A DNA stretch of 64,000 nt from Certhia americana (lineage: Eukaryota > Chordata > Aves > Passeriformes > Certhiidae). Under the pieces are notes generated by a model. That model was not told the origin of the DNA. It saw only the letters and a program-made list of their open reading frames with translations, and ran no database searches. Location of the stretch: the NCBI GenBank assembly GCA_018697195.1, contig CM031872.1, positions 8,108,011-8,172,010 on the forward strand. The letters run 5' to 3'. The position numbers and the translations under genes were made by a program. Positions 1-13,012 of the stretch are shown one piece after another. Position 1 is the stretch's first letter. Every line of letters starts with the position of its first letter.

Positions 1-2092
1 ACATCCCTCCCTGGGTGTCCCATGTGTCCCCACAGGCTCCTGCTGGCTGAGCACACCAGAGCAGGCAGAGCAGAGGTGCTGTGGTGCTGATGGCAGCAGG
101 GATTTGGTTTGTTGATGTTTTGGGATATTGCAGGAAAGCCAGCCCAGGAATGTTTGACATCCTGGGGAAGTTCTCCACTTTGGTTGAGCTCCTGGTGGGT
201 TTGGGGTTCTCTCTGGTGCCGTGCACAATCCCAGGTGTGGGGATGCTGATGATCCATTCCGGCCACTTCTCCCCCTCTGGCTGTGCCCAGGCTGGGGAGA
301 GAGCACAGAACAGTGCAAATGTGGCAGCAGGAATCACCTCCCTGCCCACTCTCTGCTTTCCCGTTTATTTTATGCATGTTTTTGGCTCTCTCTCTGCACA
401 AGTGTCGATCTTTTCTCATCATCTGCCCCCTCCCAGCAGGGATTTGGGGTGGGGTGGCTGCACTGGGGCATTCCCCAGCACTCCAGAGCCCAGTGCTTGC
501 TGCAGCTGCGGCTGGGTGGGGAAAACCCCGCAGTGCAGGGGCCCAGGAAAGAGTCACCTGCCCCGAGGTCTCCTTGCCCTGCTGATGGATGTGCCCAGCA
601 CTGGCAGGGGTTTTTCCTTCCCCTCTCTGGCTTCTGCTCCCATCCCTTTCCCGGCAGCACCAGGGGGGATGGCTGAGCTCTTCTTCCAACACTGATGGGA
701 TTTGATAGCGCTGACATTTTCTGCCCAGCTCATGAGCAGCTCCTGCTGGGGGCTGGCCAAGTGCAGAGGGTGAGGTGACTGTGCCTCCAAATAACACAGC
801 CTTCATCACAGCTCCCAGGGCAGCTGGCAAGGAGCTTCTGCTCCGTGGCTCCTGGAGGGAAGGAGGGTTAGGATGTGTTTTGGTGACTCAGAGCTCTCTC
901 CTCCTGCAGTCTGTGCTGCCCTGTTAGCCCGCCTGGCAGGAAAATCCATCCCCCATCCACCCACCAGCTGGCCTGTGCCCTTTGCTTTGTGCTTCCAGCC
1001 CGTGGAGAGCACAGCTCTGCTCCTCCAGCATTCCTGGCACAGCTCTGGAGGGCAGGGTTTGGTTTGGGTGGCATTTTTCACTCACACTAGGCTCGGGAGT
1101 TTGTAATTTTTGGGAAAATGGCAGCATTAAATCAAAGCAAAACTATTTGCAGGCTTGACAAGAATTGCTTCCACTAAAAAGGAAAATGTATTTAAAGCTG
1201 GGAATGCTTCATTTTAGAACTTGACAAATGAAACAATCCCCAAATGTTGTTCTGTTGCTCTCTCATTTACATCCCCTAAAGTAAAAATACTTGAAACTTT
1301 TTGCTGATCCTGAAATTCCCCTTGAATAATCTTGTCTGCTGCTGAGACAAAACCCTTCATATCTTGACTGTGGGGTGGGGTGACACCAGAACTCTCCAGG
1401 AAATGCTTTCAGCTCCCAGCTCTTGCCCTGGGGAACCTCTGGAGTTTCATTCTGGGATGCCCATTCCCAAGGACAGACAGCAGCATCTCTCCTTTGTGCT
1501 GTTGATGGGTGAGGCTCAAGGTGTGACCTACTTTCCGAGCCCCAGTGAAGTGCAGGACGATTTTAACTCCTCTGCACTCCCGTTTTCTCAGCGTGAGCTC
1601 CCGGGAATGTTTTTAGCCTGTGCATTTTCCTGCCAGCTGTCAGTGCTGATTGCAAACGAGCCTCCTTTGCCTCTCTGCAGTGGTGCATGTCCCTGTCTCC
1701 CCTGCTTAGCAGCAACAAGGACTTCTTTGAGTGACTGCCTCATAATCAGAACATCTTCCTTCATCCTGGGCACAATCCAAGCCCTGCAAATTCTTTGGTG
1801 GGTTTGAGTGGCCCTCCCTGCCTGGTTGCTGTGGCTCCAGACACTCTGCCTCCCTGGCTTCTCCCTGGAGCCTGGCTCAGGACTTACACTCACAAAAGTG
1901 AGTTTCAGGTGCTTTGGGGAGGGGATTCTGCTTCTGTTTTACTCTGTCTCCTCCCAAGACTTGGGAGCATTTCTACCGTGCAGAGGAGGAGGAGGGAGTT
2001 TGTGTTCACATCGGGGCACTGCTGGAGGCTGGTGGTGAATTTAATGCTGGCTACAAAAGGTTCAGAAAAGCACCTGTTTGGAGTGAGACCAG

Positions 2093-2373
2093 GGAATCAC
2101 TGAATTCCAGAACAGCTGGGGTTGGAAGGGACCTCTGGAGATCATCCAGGCCAACCCCCTGCCAAGGCAGGCTCACCTGGAGCAGGTGACACAGGAACGT
2201 GTCCAGGTGGATTTGGGATGTCTCCAGAGAAGGAAGACTCCACACCATCCCTGTGCAGCTGTTCCAGGGCTCTGCCACCCTCAGAGGAAGAATTCCTTCT
2301 TCATGTTGATGTGGAACTTCTTGTGTTTTAATTTATGGCCACTGCTCCTCGTCCTGTCACTGAAGAGTCTGAC
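2093..2373 (-). mobile_element. CR1 LINE 3' fragment
   Basis: The plus strand reads the reverse complement of a CR1 3' end (GGGTTGGAAGGGACCT, then the CCAACCCCCTGCC region and TCTCCAGAGAAGGA). The fragment is cut by the assembly gap. Confidence 0.85.
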
Positions 2374-2383
2374 NNNNNNNNNN
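2374..2383. other. Assembly gap (10 N)
   Basis: Ten N follow directly after a CR1 fragment that breaks off at the gap. The true gap length is probably unknown, and more CR1 sequence may be missing here. Confidence 0.99.
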
Positions 2384-2721
2384 CTGTGTGCCATTTTTGG
2401 GGAGCAGTGGAGGCAATACCCGACACAAAGGGGGTACAGGTACAAGATAAGGAAAAACAACTAGGGGCACTGACAATTTAACAAGGACTTTTATCAACCA
2501 TGTAACAAGTAAACCTTAACAATGATAACAGTGACCAGCTTGGCTAAACAAACACTGTTTATGTTTATTTACCTCACAACCCAATGTAGACAGGTCAGAG
2601 ACCCTTCAAGCACGGGCAGAGCATTTGCTGGACCACAAAATTAGGGAACAATCTGCTCCAGCAGCAGCTCACTGTGGGGACAATGCTGCTCAGGGGCCAC
2701 ATGCTGTAGAGCTGACTTTGT

Positions 2722-2890
2722 GTGGCCGGGCTCAGCCCAGTGCCAGGCCCAGTGCCAGGCTGGGATCAGCCCAGTGCCAGGCTCAGTGTTAAAGCTGGTT
2801 CCAGCGCAGTGCCAGGCTGGGCTCAGCCCAGTGCCAGGCTCACTGTCGGGCTGGGCCCAGCCCAGTGCCGGGCCAGGCTGTGGCCAGAGC
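2722..2890. repeat. GC-rich minisatellite
   Basis: Imperfect tandem units built on CAGCCCAGTGCCAGGCT recur about seven times with variable spacing. Confidence 0.8.
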
Positions 2891-4518
2891 TGTGTCTCTC
2901 TGCAGAGTGGATTCAGCATTAGTGGGGTTGATGCAGCAGCTCTGCATATGGCGTGCTGGTGCTGGGGCAGTCTCTGCTCTGGGCCCTCTGGCTCAGGGTG
3001 GCCCTTTGAGCTTATGGTGTTCACCTGGCGCATCCCACTGGCCTTGGGGTGACATGGGACACCACAGGTTGCTGCTGAGGTTGCGTCAGCAACAACCCAC
3101 TTGGCTGGTGCCTGAGGTAGGAGGTAACTGGGGCTGGGATCAGCTCTCAGACCCATTATGGGATTTTATTCCTTATCCCCATGAAGGGTCTGCATAGGCC
3201 AGGTATTGCTAGATTTGTTATAATGCTTTGAGCAGGGCTCTATCAATAACCAGGGGCTGCTGCAGCTCGGGGATGTGGGTGCTGCTGAGGTAGAATATTT
3301 CCAGCAATGGACTTCAAGGGCAGAGTCTGAGTGAAGAAATCATTGTGCTGGGGTGGGAGGAAACAATGCCATTGCCCAGCAAGAGAAGCTGTCATGCCCT
3401 GGTGTCTGAGTGCTCCTGAGCCCTGTTTCCCCTCCAGATCTAGCTTTCAAATTAAGACCATTTCTGGACCATTTAAATCCTCTTGTTTACGTGCTTGGTG
3501 TTTGTGAATGACAGTGATTCATCTGTTGCTAATATGGGCTCTGTGGAGGTGGAAAACCTTTTAAAGAGGCAATAGTAAACTCTGGTTTCCTTTTCTGAGC
3601 AGTAATTCCCACTTTAGCCCATGCAAGTACCTTTCTGTCCATCATCAAACCCTCAAATGGTTGCCATGGGAAGCTCCCCTTTTCTTGCAAAGCGAGAGCT
3701 GAAAACTTTTGTGCCTGCCCATGGATTCCTCCATTAAAATCATTCTTTTGCTAGGCTGAGTCTAAACATTCCTTACAAAGAGGAGCCAGCTGGGAGCCTT
3801 CCTGAGGGAGCTGCTGTGGACCTGGCAGTATTGATGTGCACCTGGGAGCTCAGAGCTTTCTGTGGGATCCTCCATGGATTGGGAAGGGGCTGGGGCTCCT
3901 TGCTGTCCTTCAGAGCCAGCAGGGTTTGCTCTGCTCTGTTCCCTCCATGAGGTGCCTTTGATGTGCACCAGAAGCTTCCAAGAGATTGAGAATTGTGGTT
4001 GTGGTTCCAGAAAATCATGGGTCAAACGTGCTCCATCTGGAGCTGTCAGAAACCTCAGTGCTGACTCTCAGTGAGCTGGGCTTTCACCTTTCATCTTTCC
4101 TCTCCAGGAGTTCAAAGCTCCACTGTGGAATTTGCTTTGCAAAACAGGGGCTCCTTGCAGGAGAGGAGAAATGTCAAAGTGCAACCTCGCTCTCTTTTGA
4201 TCTTAATGGCAAGAGATCTTCATGTTTCTTCCATTTCCTACTGACAAATATTAGTGTCCAGTGGGTCTTCCAAGACTGTGGACTGGACCTAACCTAATGT
4301 GCTTGTGAGTAGAGATGAACAGTTCAAACAAGATATAAATCTACCTTAAATTGGATCCCAACTGGAACTTTACCCTCCCTGAGTTAAAATAGCTTATGAT
4401 TCACTCGGTGTTTTTTATTCCTTTTTGTCTCTTTGAATTTCTTTATTCCTAAGAACACAGAGAAATGAAAGGCTGGGATGTAATTGTTGTTCCATTTCCA
4501 GCCCAACCCTGAGGTGGT

Positions 4519-4567
4519 TTTGTTGGTGGGATGGTGTTGGGGCTGCAGGGGCAGAAGAGACTCTTGT
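4519..4567 (+). repeat. Short dispersed direct repeat, copy 1
   Basis: Shares GTGGGATGGTGTTGGGGCT and GGGGCAGAAGAGACT with 7059-7107 at nearly every base. The family was not recognised. Confidence 0.7.
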
Positions 4568-4607
4568 CCCAGTTTGGAGAGCTCACATGTGTCTTTTTGG
4601 GGCGTTT

Positions 4608-4780
4608 CATAGAATCATGGAATGGTTGGCTTGGACAGGACTTTAAAGCTCATCTCATTCCATCCCTGCCTTGGGCAGGGACAGCTTCCACCATCCCAGG
4701 CTGCTCCCAGCCCTGTCCAGCCTGGCCTGGGACACTTCCAGGGATCCAGAGGCAGCCACAGCTGCTCTGGGAGCTGGGCC
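4608..4780 (-). mobile_element. CR1 LINE 3' fragment
   Basis: Begins ATAGAATCATGGAATGGTTG and continues through the CCCAGGCTGCTCC and CAGCCTGGCC motifs, which are the antisense of a CR1 3' UTR. Confidence 0.9.
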
Positions 4781-5884
4781 AGTGAAAGGTTTATTTACAA
4801 AGATCAAACCTGTGACTCTCAGTCTCCACCACTCCCAAGGTGATGATCCTCAGGAGGAGTTTGGATGTGACCAACACTGGACCATGAGGTGATTTCCTGA
4901 GCCATCTCCCCCAGGGTGGTGTGTGAGGGTGCAGTTTGAATGTGCTACAGAAAACAGAAAGGAAATAAATAACACAAAGCACATCCCATCATCTCAGACT
5001 TGGATGAAGGTTCCTCTTTGCTCCCTGGCTGCTCATAGGATTCCTTAGGGCTCAAGAACCTCCACACTTTGAACACCTCTGAAACCTGCCAGTTAGGACT
5101 AAAAGGTGACTTAAGTAACCTTTGCTCAAATTCTGGTTTCCTGGGGGGGGTTTACACTTGGTTTTGCTCCTGGGGACTGTCACAGCTGATTTGGTGGTGC
5201 AGTGACTGCTCCAGCAGAGCCTGTGGGACTCTGCAGGTGGCACTGGAATTGCTCGGTGGCACTGATGGCACTGGAATTGCTCTTCTCTCCTCGTACAACT
5301 GATGAGCAGTTGGTCTGCTCTCTGTTAGAAGTGACCTGAAGCCAATCCACTAAATCACAGGCCCACAATTGCTAAATATTGAGAGGAGTGAAAAGAAATG
5401 TGTTTGCAGTGCTGTCTGTGTGTCCTGGGGCTGGCAGCAGCGGTGTGAGGAGATTTGGGTTGGGCTCAGTCTCCTATGATCACTCTCTGGGCATGATCAG
5501 CTCTCCTTGTGAATAAATATTGAGAAACAAAACTGTTTAACCAGCAGAAGTGTGAGCAGGCAGCAAAAGGAAAAGCTGCTGAAGGGTTTTCCTTAAATTA
5601 ACAGGGAAAATAAGCACAAGCAGAGGTTTTGTTTTGCCACTCTGAATCCCACAGCACATTTCTGACATGGTTTCTTTGTTGCCGCTGTACTCCCTGTCCT
5701 GTCCAAGGGTCAAGTTTTGCTCCAGGTGAATGTGGGGAGTCAGAATCCAGGGCTGGAAAACAGAGCAGGGGGCTGTGTCAACCTTGGCATTAGAAGCTGC
5801 ACCAGAGCAACCTGAGAGCAAGGGTTCTCTGCTTCCCCTGGGACACAGCTCAGGATTGAGCTGGGTCTTTGGAGAGGTGGAGAG

Positions 5885-6055
5885 CAGGGAATCACAGCTG
5901 AGAGGATGACCAGGAGCATCGAGTCCAGCGCTACCAGGCCCCCCAACACTCCCAGCCTGTGCATCCCTGGGATGTCCAAAGGCTCCTGGAGCTCTGGCAG
6001 CCTCGGGGCCGTGCCCATTCCCTGGGCAGTGCCCAGCACCCTCTGGGCCCAATAA
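5885..6055 (-). mobile_element. CR1 LINE fragment
   Basis: Antisense CR1 segment with GAGTCCAGCG and the GGGATGTCCAAAGGCTCCTG block. About 111 bases are almost identical to part of the copy at 60108-60400. Confidence 0.75.
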
Positions 6056-7058
6056 TGGAGCACATGTGGGAATGGAAAACTGAATGCTGAAACACGCAGT
6101 GCCCACAGGTGTGTGAAGAAATGTCACCATGGTTTTGTCTGCAGCAGAGCCTGTTCTGATCTCTCAGCTTTTTGGAGCATCTCAGCACCAAGAGCACAGA
6201 GCATCTGCCTCACAGCTGGGTCCCAGATTTAGTGTAAAATCCCCTACAGCCCTGACCTAGGGAGAGGTTACCCTTGGGACTTGATGCTCACCGGTGCTGA
6301 ACTTCTCTTGTCACTGTGCATTTGCTCCTGGTGATGCCCAGGGACATGCTGGGGACAAAGCCAGCAGGGCACGTGTCACGTGCTGGTGTCATGCACCCGT
6401 GATGAAGATGGGAGCTGAGCTCCTGAGCTGTGCCACGGTGTAATTGTGCTCTCTTTTCCTCCCTGCAGCTTCATAAAGAAGAGAAAAATCTCCTAATGCT
6501 GTTAGTGCTCAATTGCACTCGCTATCGAGTTAGGGTGATTTGAATTTGCTAATAAGAACCAGCCACCTTCAGCGTGCACATAAATGATAATTCCCAGCCT
6601 GTGGCTGTGGGGTTAATGTTGATTTTGTTGATTTTGTGGCTCAGTATCACCAATCATCTGCAGGAAAGTAGGGCAGTGATGGCAGAGTTTGGAGCAGGCA
6701 GCCAAGAGCCTGGCAGCAGCTCCGAGTGCAGGGCTGGCTTGTGAAGGAAAGGCTGGGGGGGAAGAAGGAAAAAACCTCTCCTGTGGATGGTGCTTTTGTA
6801 GAGATGGTATTAAAAGGCAGGGACACACTTAGGGGTGACCAAACCCTTGCACAAAAACCCCAAACCAGCTCAGCCCAGCTATTGACTCCAGCAAAAAACC
6901 ACATTGGGAACTCTGGGTGTGTGAAACCCATCCCATCAGAGGGAGCCCACACGTGGCCTGTGTGTCCCCCACGACCCCCTTACACCCCTGCTGCTGGCAC
7001 CCAGACTTTTTGCCAGTTGAGATGTGGATTTCATCCACCTTTCCTGCTGGATTTAAGC

Positions 7059-7107
7059 TTTGTTAGTGGGATGGTGTTGGGGCTATAGGGGCAGAAGAGA
7101 CTTGTCT
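7059..7107 (+). repeat. Short dispersed direct repeat, copy 2
   Basis: Second copy of the 4519-4567 block. It is itself flanked by a 20-bp direct repeat ending GCTGGATTTAAGCTT at 7041-7060 and 7110-7129, one mismatch apart, as if the block had been inserted with a target duplication. Confidence 0.65.
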
Positions 7108-8953
7108 CTTTCTTGCTGGATTTAAGCTTCCTCCATCCCATTAGGTTGTTACAGCCTGTGGGTTTTCTGAGTATCAGACAGATTGAACATTATGTAGAAA
7201 AATCAGTCTTTTAGGTCAAACTTCATTCACTTAGCTGATCACTGGAGTGTGACAGACATCTCAAATTTCAGAAATTCTTGTGTAAATAGACTCACCATCC
7301 ATGTGTACAAAAATAGCCAAATTTCTCCAAGCCTTAAACCTCTCCCTGGAGCTCTGTGTCCAAATTCTCCCGAGCAGCAGATGGGGGGGTGGGGGAGACT
7401 TCTCAATTCCTTTTTCCCCAGGAAGAAGCCTCACTCCAGGCTTTGGAGTAACAAACTTGCCACTAATGAGACCTGGTTGGGTGCACACAGAGTCCAGGAG
7501 TGTAATAAATTGGTGTGAGCTTCCACAGATTTGCAGGAAAAATCCCTGGTAGAGCACTGAACAAGCAGCACAAGCTTCTGTGAGAGGAAAGCATGTGGTA
7601 AAAGGAGGAATCTGCACAGCTGATGGATTCTGTGTGATCTGTCAGTACAAACATCCTACCCCAGGCCCAATTCTGCTCTGGCTGATATCCATTATTCCTG
7701 CTTGCCTCCTGCATTCCGGAGTTTGCCAAGGGACTGAATTCCCAGCTCTTTTAAGGGATACAGGCTTTGCCTGCCTCCTCCTCTGGAAGGTTTGCAAAAA
7801 CCCAAAGATTCTGGAATAGGAAATGTGTGGAGCAAGCCTTAGGCTAAAATGGCCTTGGAATATTTAAATGCCAAGAGTGCTGCACGTTTGTGCCCATGCC
7901 TGGGTCTCCATCCATCTGGGAACACAGCCTGGCTGACCCCGTGCCCACGTGGGCATTCCCTCCAAGCCTGAGAGGATTGAGACATTTCAACCCTGCTCCA
8001 GCAAATTACCCTGCTCAGAGAAGCACTCAAACAAATGTGTGAAGCTGAGCAGGAGCTGAAGTACATCCCTGAACCTTCTGGGTTTTATTTAATGTCTCAG
8101 GGAAGATTTATTCAAAATGATGGTGGGGTGGCCACCTCCAGGTTTAATAGGAGACATTTCAGATATACAGCAGGAGAGTGACATATATCAGACAAACTTC
8201 AAGAGTCTCTTCAAGGCAGCAATTGCTCTCTGAAAAGCTATGAACCCTCTCCAAACAGCAGCCTAATCATGGGGGCTTGCCAAGGAAAAAACCTCCGGCT
8301 GAAGAAGTGCGCTTGCAGCTCAACAGCGTGAAAGCCCCGAGGGTACAAACAGCTCTGAACGTGCCTGACAATCTCTCTCCTGCCCAGGATGAAAAAGGCA
8401 GCTGGGTGCTCTCAGAACATGCCAGTGCTCTGCCATCCCTGCTGCAGCAGGGGCTGCAGTGACACAGAGTGACAGAATGGGTCTGAGGAAACCAGAAGTA
8501 GAGGTTTCACTTCATTTTGTGGTTCTGATGGCAGTCCCAAATCCAGGCTCCAACAGAAGAGGCTGTGGGGGCTCTGGGAGAAGGTTTTTGCTCTTTACTC
8601 AACAGATCACATGCCCTGGGTGCAGGGGGCAGACAGGGAAGCTGCTGGCATGGGACAATGTTGGGTGCTGGTGTGGGGGGAAGAGCTGGATGCTCCATGT
8701 GGGTGCAAGGCAGCCCAGGGGGTGCTGGGCTTGGGGAGCTGCACAGATGGCAGCTGTCAGGGCTGGGTTTGTGCTGTGCCACCAGCAGGGATGAGGGAGC
8801 ACAATGTGATGGGGTAGAGGTCACCTGTGGGTCAGTCTGATGGGCTCCATGAGGGAGCTACAACCAGGTGTGAGCTGAGGCTGCTCAGGGGCAGAAGGTG
8901 CCATTGTTCTCTGTCTGCTACTGGTGAGATTCCAGCCTCCCTGCTTCTTTTCA

Positions 8954-9110
8954 GGGAATCCTGGGATGACTTGGCTTGGAAGAAACCTTAAAGCTCACCT
9001 CCTGCCATGGGCAGGGACACCTTCCACCACCCCAGGCTGCTCCAAGCCCTGTCCAGCCTGGCCTTGGACACTGCCAGGGATGGGGCAGCCACCACCTCTT
9101 GGGCATTCTG
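8954..9110 (-). mobile_element. CR1 LINE 3' fragment
   Basis: Antisense CR1 3' end (GGCTTGGAAGAAACCTTAAA, CCCCAGGCTGCTCC). It forms an inverted pair with the plus-strand fragment about 110 bp downstream. Confidence 0.88.
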
Positions 9111-9218
9111 TTGTTTTTCCTTCAAAAGATAAAGTTCCTGGCATGACAGAGCCTTTAATAGGAAATGTTTAACCCATTTTTTTATGACAGCAACACTTTT
9201 ATTCTTCCTTGTGTCTTC

Positions 9219-9366
9219 ACACACCATCCCTGGCAGTGTCCAAGGCCAGGTTGTGGATGGGGCTTGGAGCCACCTGAGATACTGGAAGGTGCCCCTGCCC
9301 ATGGCAGGGGGAGGGATGAGATGGGTTTTAAGGTTCCTTCCAACCCAAAATATTCTATGATTCTAA
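9219..9366 (+). mobile_element. CR1 LINE 3' end
   Basis: Sense-orientation CR1 tail ending CCTTCCAACCCAAAATATTC and the octamer-like ATTCTATGATTCTA terminus typical of CR1. Confidence 0.9.
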
Positions 9367-10786
9367 AATTCAGCAAATCCCTTGCAGAAGAGGAAAATCA
9401 CCCAGGAACTGCAAGAAGCAGCTCATCCCCCAAAAATCCAACTCTGGGTTTCCCTGCCCCTTCTGGGGTTGGTTTGTTTACTAACTGGCAAAACCTTTGC
9501 TGTTCATCCCTGCTCCCAGGTTGTTTCCTCCTGCTGGAATCCAGGGAGGAGCGGCTTTGAGCTGCTCTCATCATTTTTTACAGACTTAATTAATATACAC
9601 TGTAGTAAATATTTTCACACTTCAATTTGGAATTTCACAGGCAGTTTTCATTCAAATATGGAACAACTTGGCAAGGCTTGTGGTTAGAAAAAACCTTTTT
9701 TTCTTTCCTATAGCAGAGTCCTTTTTTTTTTTTTTATTTAAAAAGTCTTCACAAAACCTTGTGAAACATCCTTAGATGGAGCCAAGAGGATCATGCCCAA
9801 CTGTTTTTTTGTTCTGTTTTGTCTGAGGCAGGGAAATGGGAGGGATAAATGGAATCTTGTTCTGAGTAAGGATTGCACTGACAACGGGCTGTAGGGCCTG
9901 GGGGCTTTGCTGTGCTCCTAGTTCTGTGGGACTGAGCTCTCAGCTCCAGCTCCTGAGCTGTAGATTTATCCACAAGGATAATTTTTGCTCATATTTAAGG
10001 AAAAGCTGAACTGCTGGAGGTGTCTCATTAGAAGATAAGAATGAGAAGGTGGCCTCACCTAAATAAATCAATACTCTGCTCATTCCTAATCCTCTGCTGG
10101 AGAGTGCAGGTGTGTAACAGCCCTTGGTTATGATTTTATACAATGGAATCAAGGCTTTAATTCATTCAAGCAATTTTCTGTTACTGGAACCTTCTTGGGA
10201 ATCTTTGCTGGTGATGTTAAGAGGGAAAATCAGGAAGAATCTGGATCTGCATTAGGATGATGAGGAAATCTGTGCATTATCCTGAGGGCTGTTGTTATTT
10301 GCAATGATTTTGGGCCTTGCTCCACAATTTCCTCTGCTCAAAGCCAGCAAATGCTGGAGTATTGGGTTGCTGTGGTGCTCTGGGAATGGCTCCGTGTTTC
10401 TGGTTCTGCCCTGCTGACTGAGGGGCTGCAGGGCCCAGGGACTGCTGAGTGGCAGGAAAAGTTTATTCTGCATTTACACACTAGACCAGCAGAATTCTGT
10501 GTGGGTCTGAATGCATCCTTATCTGAAAATCTCATGTGTCTCTGAGCAGCCAAAGTGAGCAGGCTCTAAATCTGTGTCTGTGTTTTATACATTCATATCC
10601 CCATATTCATGGGGATATTTCTCCCTCCTCATGACTTTCAGAGCACATTGGGCTCTTCAGACACTCGAAGCCTTTGCAGAGTAAGAAAACCATGTCCAGA
10701 GAGCACTGAATTTACTCCAAGTGCAGCTTGACTCTCACAGGGAGTTTTCCTCCAGGCAATGAACTGATTTGTGGCTTGAATGGCGG

Positions 10787-10978
10787 ACTCTCTCCCTCTC
10801 CCTCTCCTCTCTCCTCTCCTCTCGCTCTCTCCGTCCTCCCTCTCGCTCTCCCATCTTCCCTCTCGCTCTCCCTCTCCCTCTCTGTCCCTCTCGCCTCTCC
10901 CTCTCCGCTCTCCCTCTGCCCTCTCCCTCTCCCATCCTCGCGCTCTCGCTCTCCCTCTGCCCTGTCACTGACTCCCTC
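10787..10978 (+). repeat. Polypyrimidine tract (CTCTCC-rich)
   Basis: About 190 bases of almost pure C/T on the plus strand, built from degenerate CTCTCC and CTCTCG units. It is capable of triplex (H-DNA) formation, as mirror-like homopurine/homopyrimidine tracts are. Confidence 0.95.
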
Positions 10979-11218
10979 TCCTGTGCTTTCCTTGTGCCCC
11001 TTCCCAGAAAATGCAACTCTTGAGTGCTCAGGACACCTGAAGATGAGTGACTGAGGCACTGCTGGTGGGAATCAGAATATTTGGAGTTTTGCTGGATGAA
11101 CTGGTTGCCCCTGTAGCATCTCAGTTTGAGTCACCTTTTGTGAAACTGTTTGGATTACTTGGTCTCATGAGCTCTGTGGCTTTTAGATTTGTGGTGAAAT
11201 GTGTAAAACGCATCTGCA

Positions 11219-11345
11219 GAGAATCACAGAATGGTTTGGGTTGGAAGGGACCTTAAAGATCATCTCATTACAGCCTCCCTGCTGCAGACAGGGACAGCTT
11301 CTACCAGGGTGCTCTAAGCCTCATCTAACCTGGCCTTAAATCTTC
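11219..11345 (-). mobile_element. CR1 LINE 3' fragment
   Basis: Begins AGAATCACAGAATGGTTTGG and GGAAGGGACCTTAAAGATCA, the reverse complement of a CR1 terminus. Confidence 0.92.
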
Positions 11346-12427
11346 CTCATCTTCCAGATAAATGCCTCTGGGGCTCAGAGAGGGCTGGGCAGGTGTTCTC
11401 TGGGGAAAAACCTCTTCTTGAGGACCCCAGCCAGAGGCCTGACCTGTCCCCACCAGGAAGAGTCTGGACAATTCCATCCGTATTTCAAACCCACAGCTGC
11501 TTAAAAATAAAAGAAAGGGAGGAGAAATTACGAAATCAAAATAAAAACATTCAAAAAGAGGTAGAGTCCCTTGGCCAGCCTGTTATTTTTGACAGTGGCA
11601 GAACTTTCCCAGTGCCAGGCAGGCTCATGAATAAAGCAGCTGAGTGAGTTCACGCTAGCTGGGAAAGAATGAATTTTTTATCAAGAAACCCTGTTAGCAT
11701 ATTTATGTATTGATATATTTATGTATTGATATATCCATAAACCTTTGGATCAAGGCATAAAACAGCAGTGGTTTTGCTTTTTCAGCCTTCCCAGCTCTGG
11801 AGAAGGGGAGAAACAAAGGAGAGGATTTGCTTCTATTTAAACTTGGCTGAATTAACATTAATAGTGCTTGCAACAGCTACAGTTAAAATGTGTTCCTACA
11901 TCTACTGCTATTGTGTAAAATTAATATGCTGCCAGCTTTGAGGATTTTACCCAGAGTTTCCTCATATTTGGGTTGATTTTATGCGTTTGGATGCTTTCAG
12001 AGGAAAGCCCAGCTCTGGATTGGTTTGTTTGAGGGAATTGTATCTCCCTTCATTCTTCTTTGGCACTTTCTGAGTCCTGTCAGGGGAAATTCAAGGTGGA
12101 AAATGAGAATCCTAAAGAGGGAGGTGATCTAGGTGTGTGTGGAAGTGAGAAGGAGGAGTGGAATAGCTCAAAGACCTCAAAGAGAGGATCTTCTCAGGAA
12201 CATGGATTTGAGTGTAAATGTGCCAGGGATCTGCAGCTCCCTTCCCAGGAGCTCAGGCTTCATCAGGGCTTTGATGTTAGGGAGGGCAGAGGCCAGTGGG
12301 GACTCTCTGAGGGCTTTTCCTACAACTGCTGACCGCATCCCAAAGGGCTCCCAGGAAACACTTCCTCTGCCACGAGATCTTTTCTGTGACCAAACCCCCG
12401 CAAAGGCACTGCTCTAGGAGGAGATCA

Positions 12428-12730
12428 GATCACAGAGTCCCAGAACTGGGAGAAGACCTTAGGACTTGATGATCTCAATCTGTGACCTAACATAAGGTTT
12501 TGGCAATGAAACCACAGCCCTGAGTGTCACATCCAGTCTTCTCTTAAACACCTCCAGGGACAGTGACTCTACTCCAGTACTCAGTCCCTCTTTCAGTGAA
12601 GAATTTTTTCCTAACTCCCAGCCTAAATTTCTCCTGGTGCAGCTTAAGGCTTTGTCTCCAGTTTCAATTTGTCTGGACCTTGCATGAAGTTTAGAGGTTC
12701 CTGAAATCCTGTCCAACCCACCTCCAGCCA
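12428..12730 (-). mobile_element. Old CR1 LINE fragment
   Basis: Antisense and more diverged: CAGAGTCCCAGAACTGGGAG, then CACCTCCAGGGACAGTGACT and GAAGAATTTTTTCCTAA, recognisable as CR1 3' UTR. Confidence 0.75.
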
Positions 12731-13012
12731 TGGAAACCTCCAGCTGAGGGATTCCTCACAGAGGCAGGTAAAACCCTAAGAAGTGGTGTTTGAGCTTGGC
12801 TCCCAGTCCCCTGCAGCTTGTTGAGGGCTCTTCCACTTTAATTCCCTCCCTCTCTGAGCAGTGGCAGCTGCTCTGATCCAGGTGGGGGAAGCTCTGAACC
12901 CCAACCCAGCCCCATCTTGCTGTACTCAGAGCGCTATTTCAACTGACCACTGTTGGAGTTCTTCACTCCCACAAGTCCCTCCCCTGACAGGGGAGGCCTT
13001 TTCAGAAGTCCT

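Noticed and set aside
6471..6536. Possible extra exon after a good acceptor
   Set aside because: No similarity to a channel segment and a poor donor; kept only as a low-interest finding.
10712..11059. Ser/Leu/Pro- and Arg/Glu/Gly-rich ORFs on opposite strands
   Set aside because: They are translations of the polypyrimidine tract.
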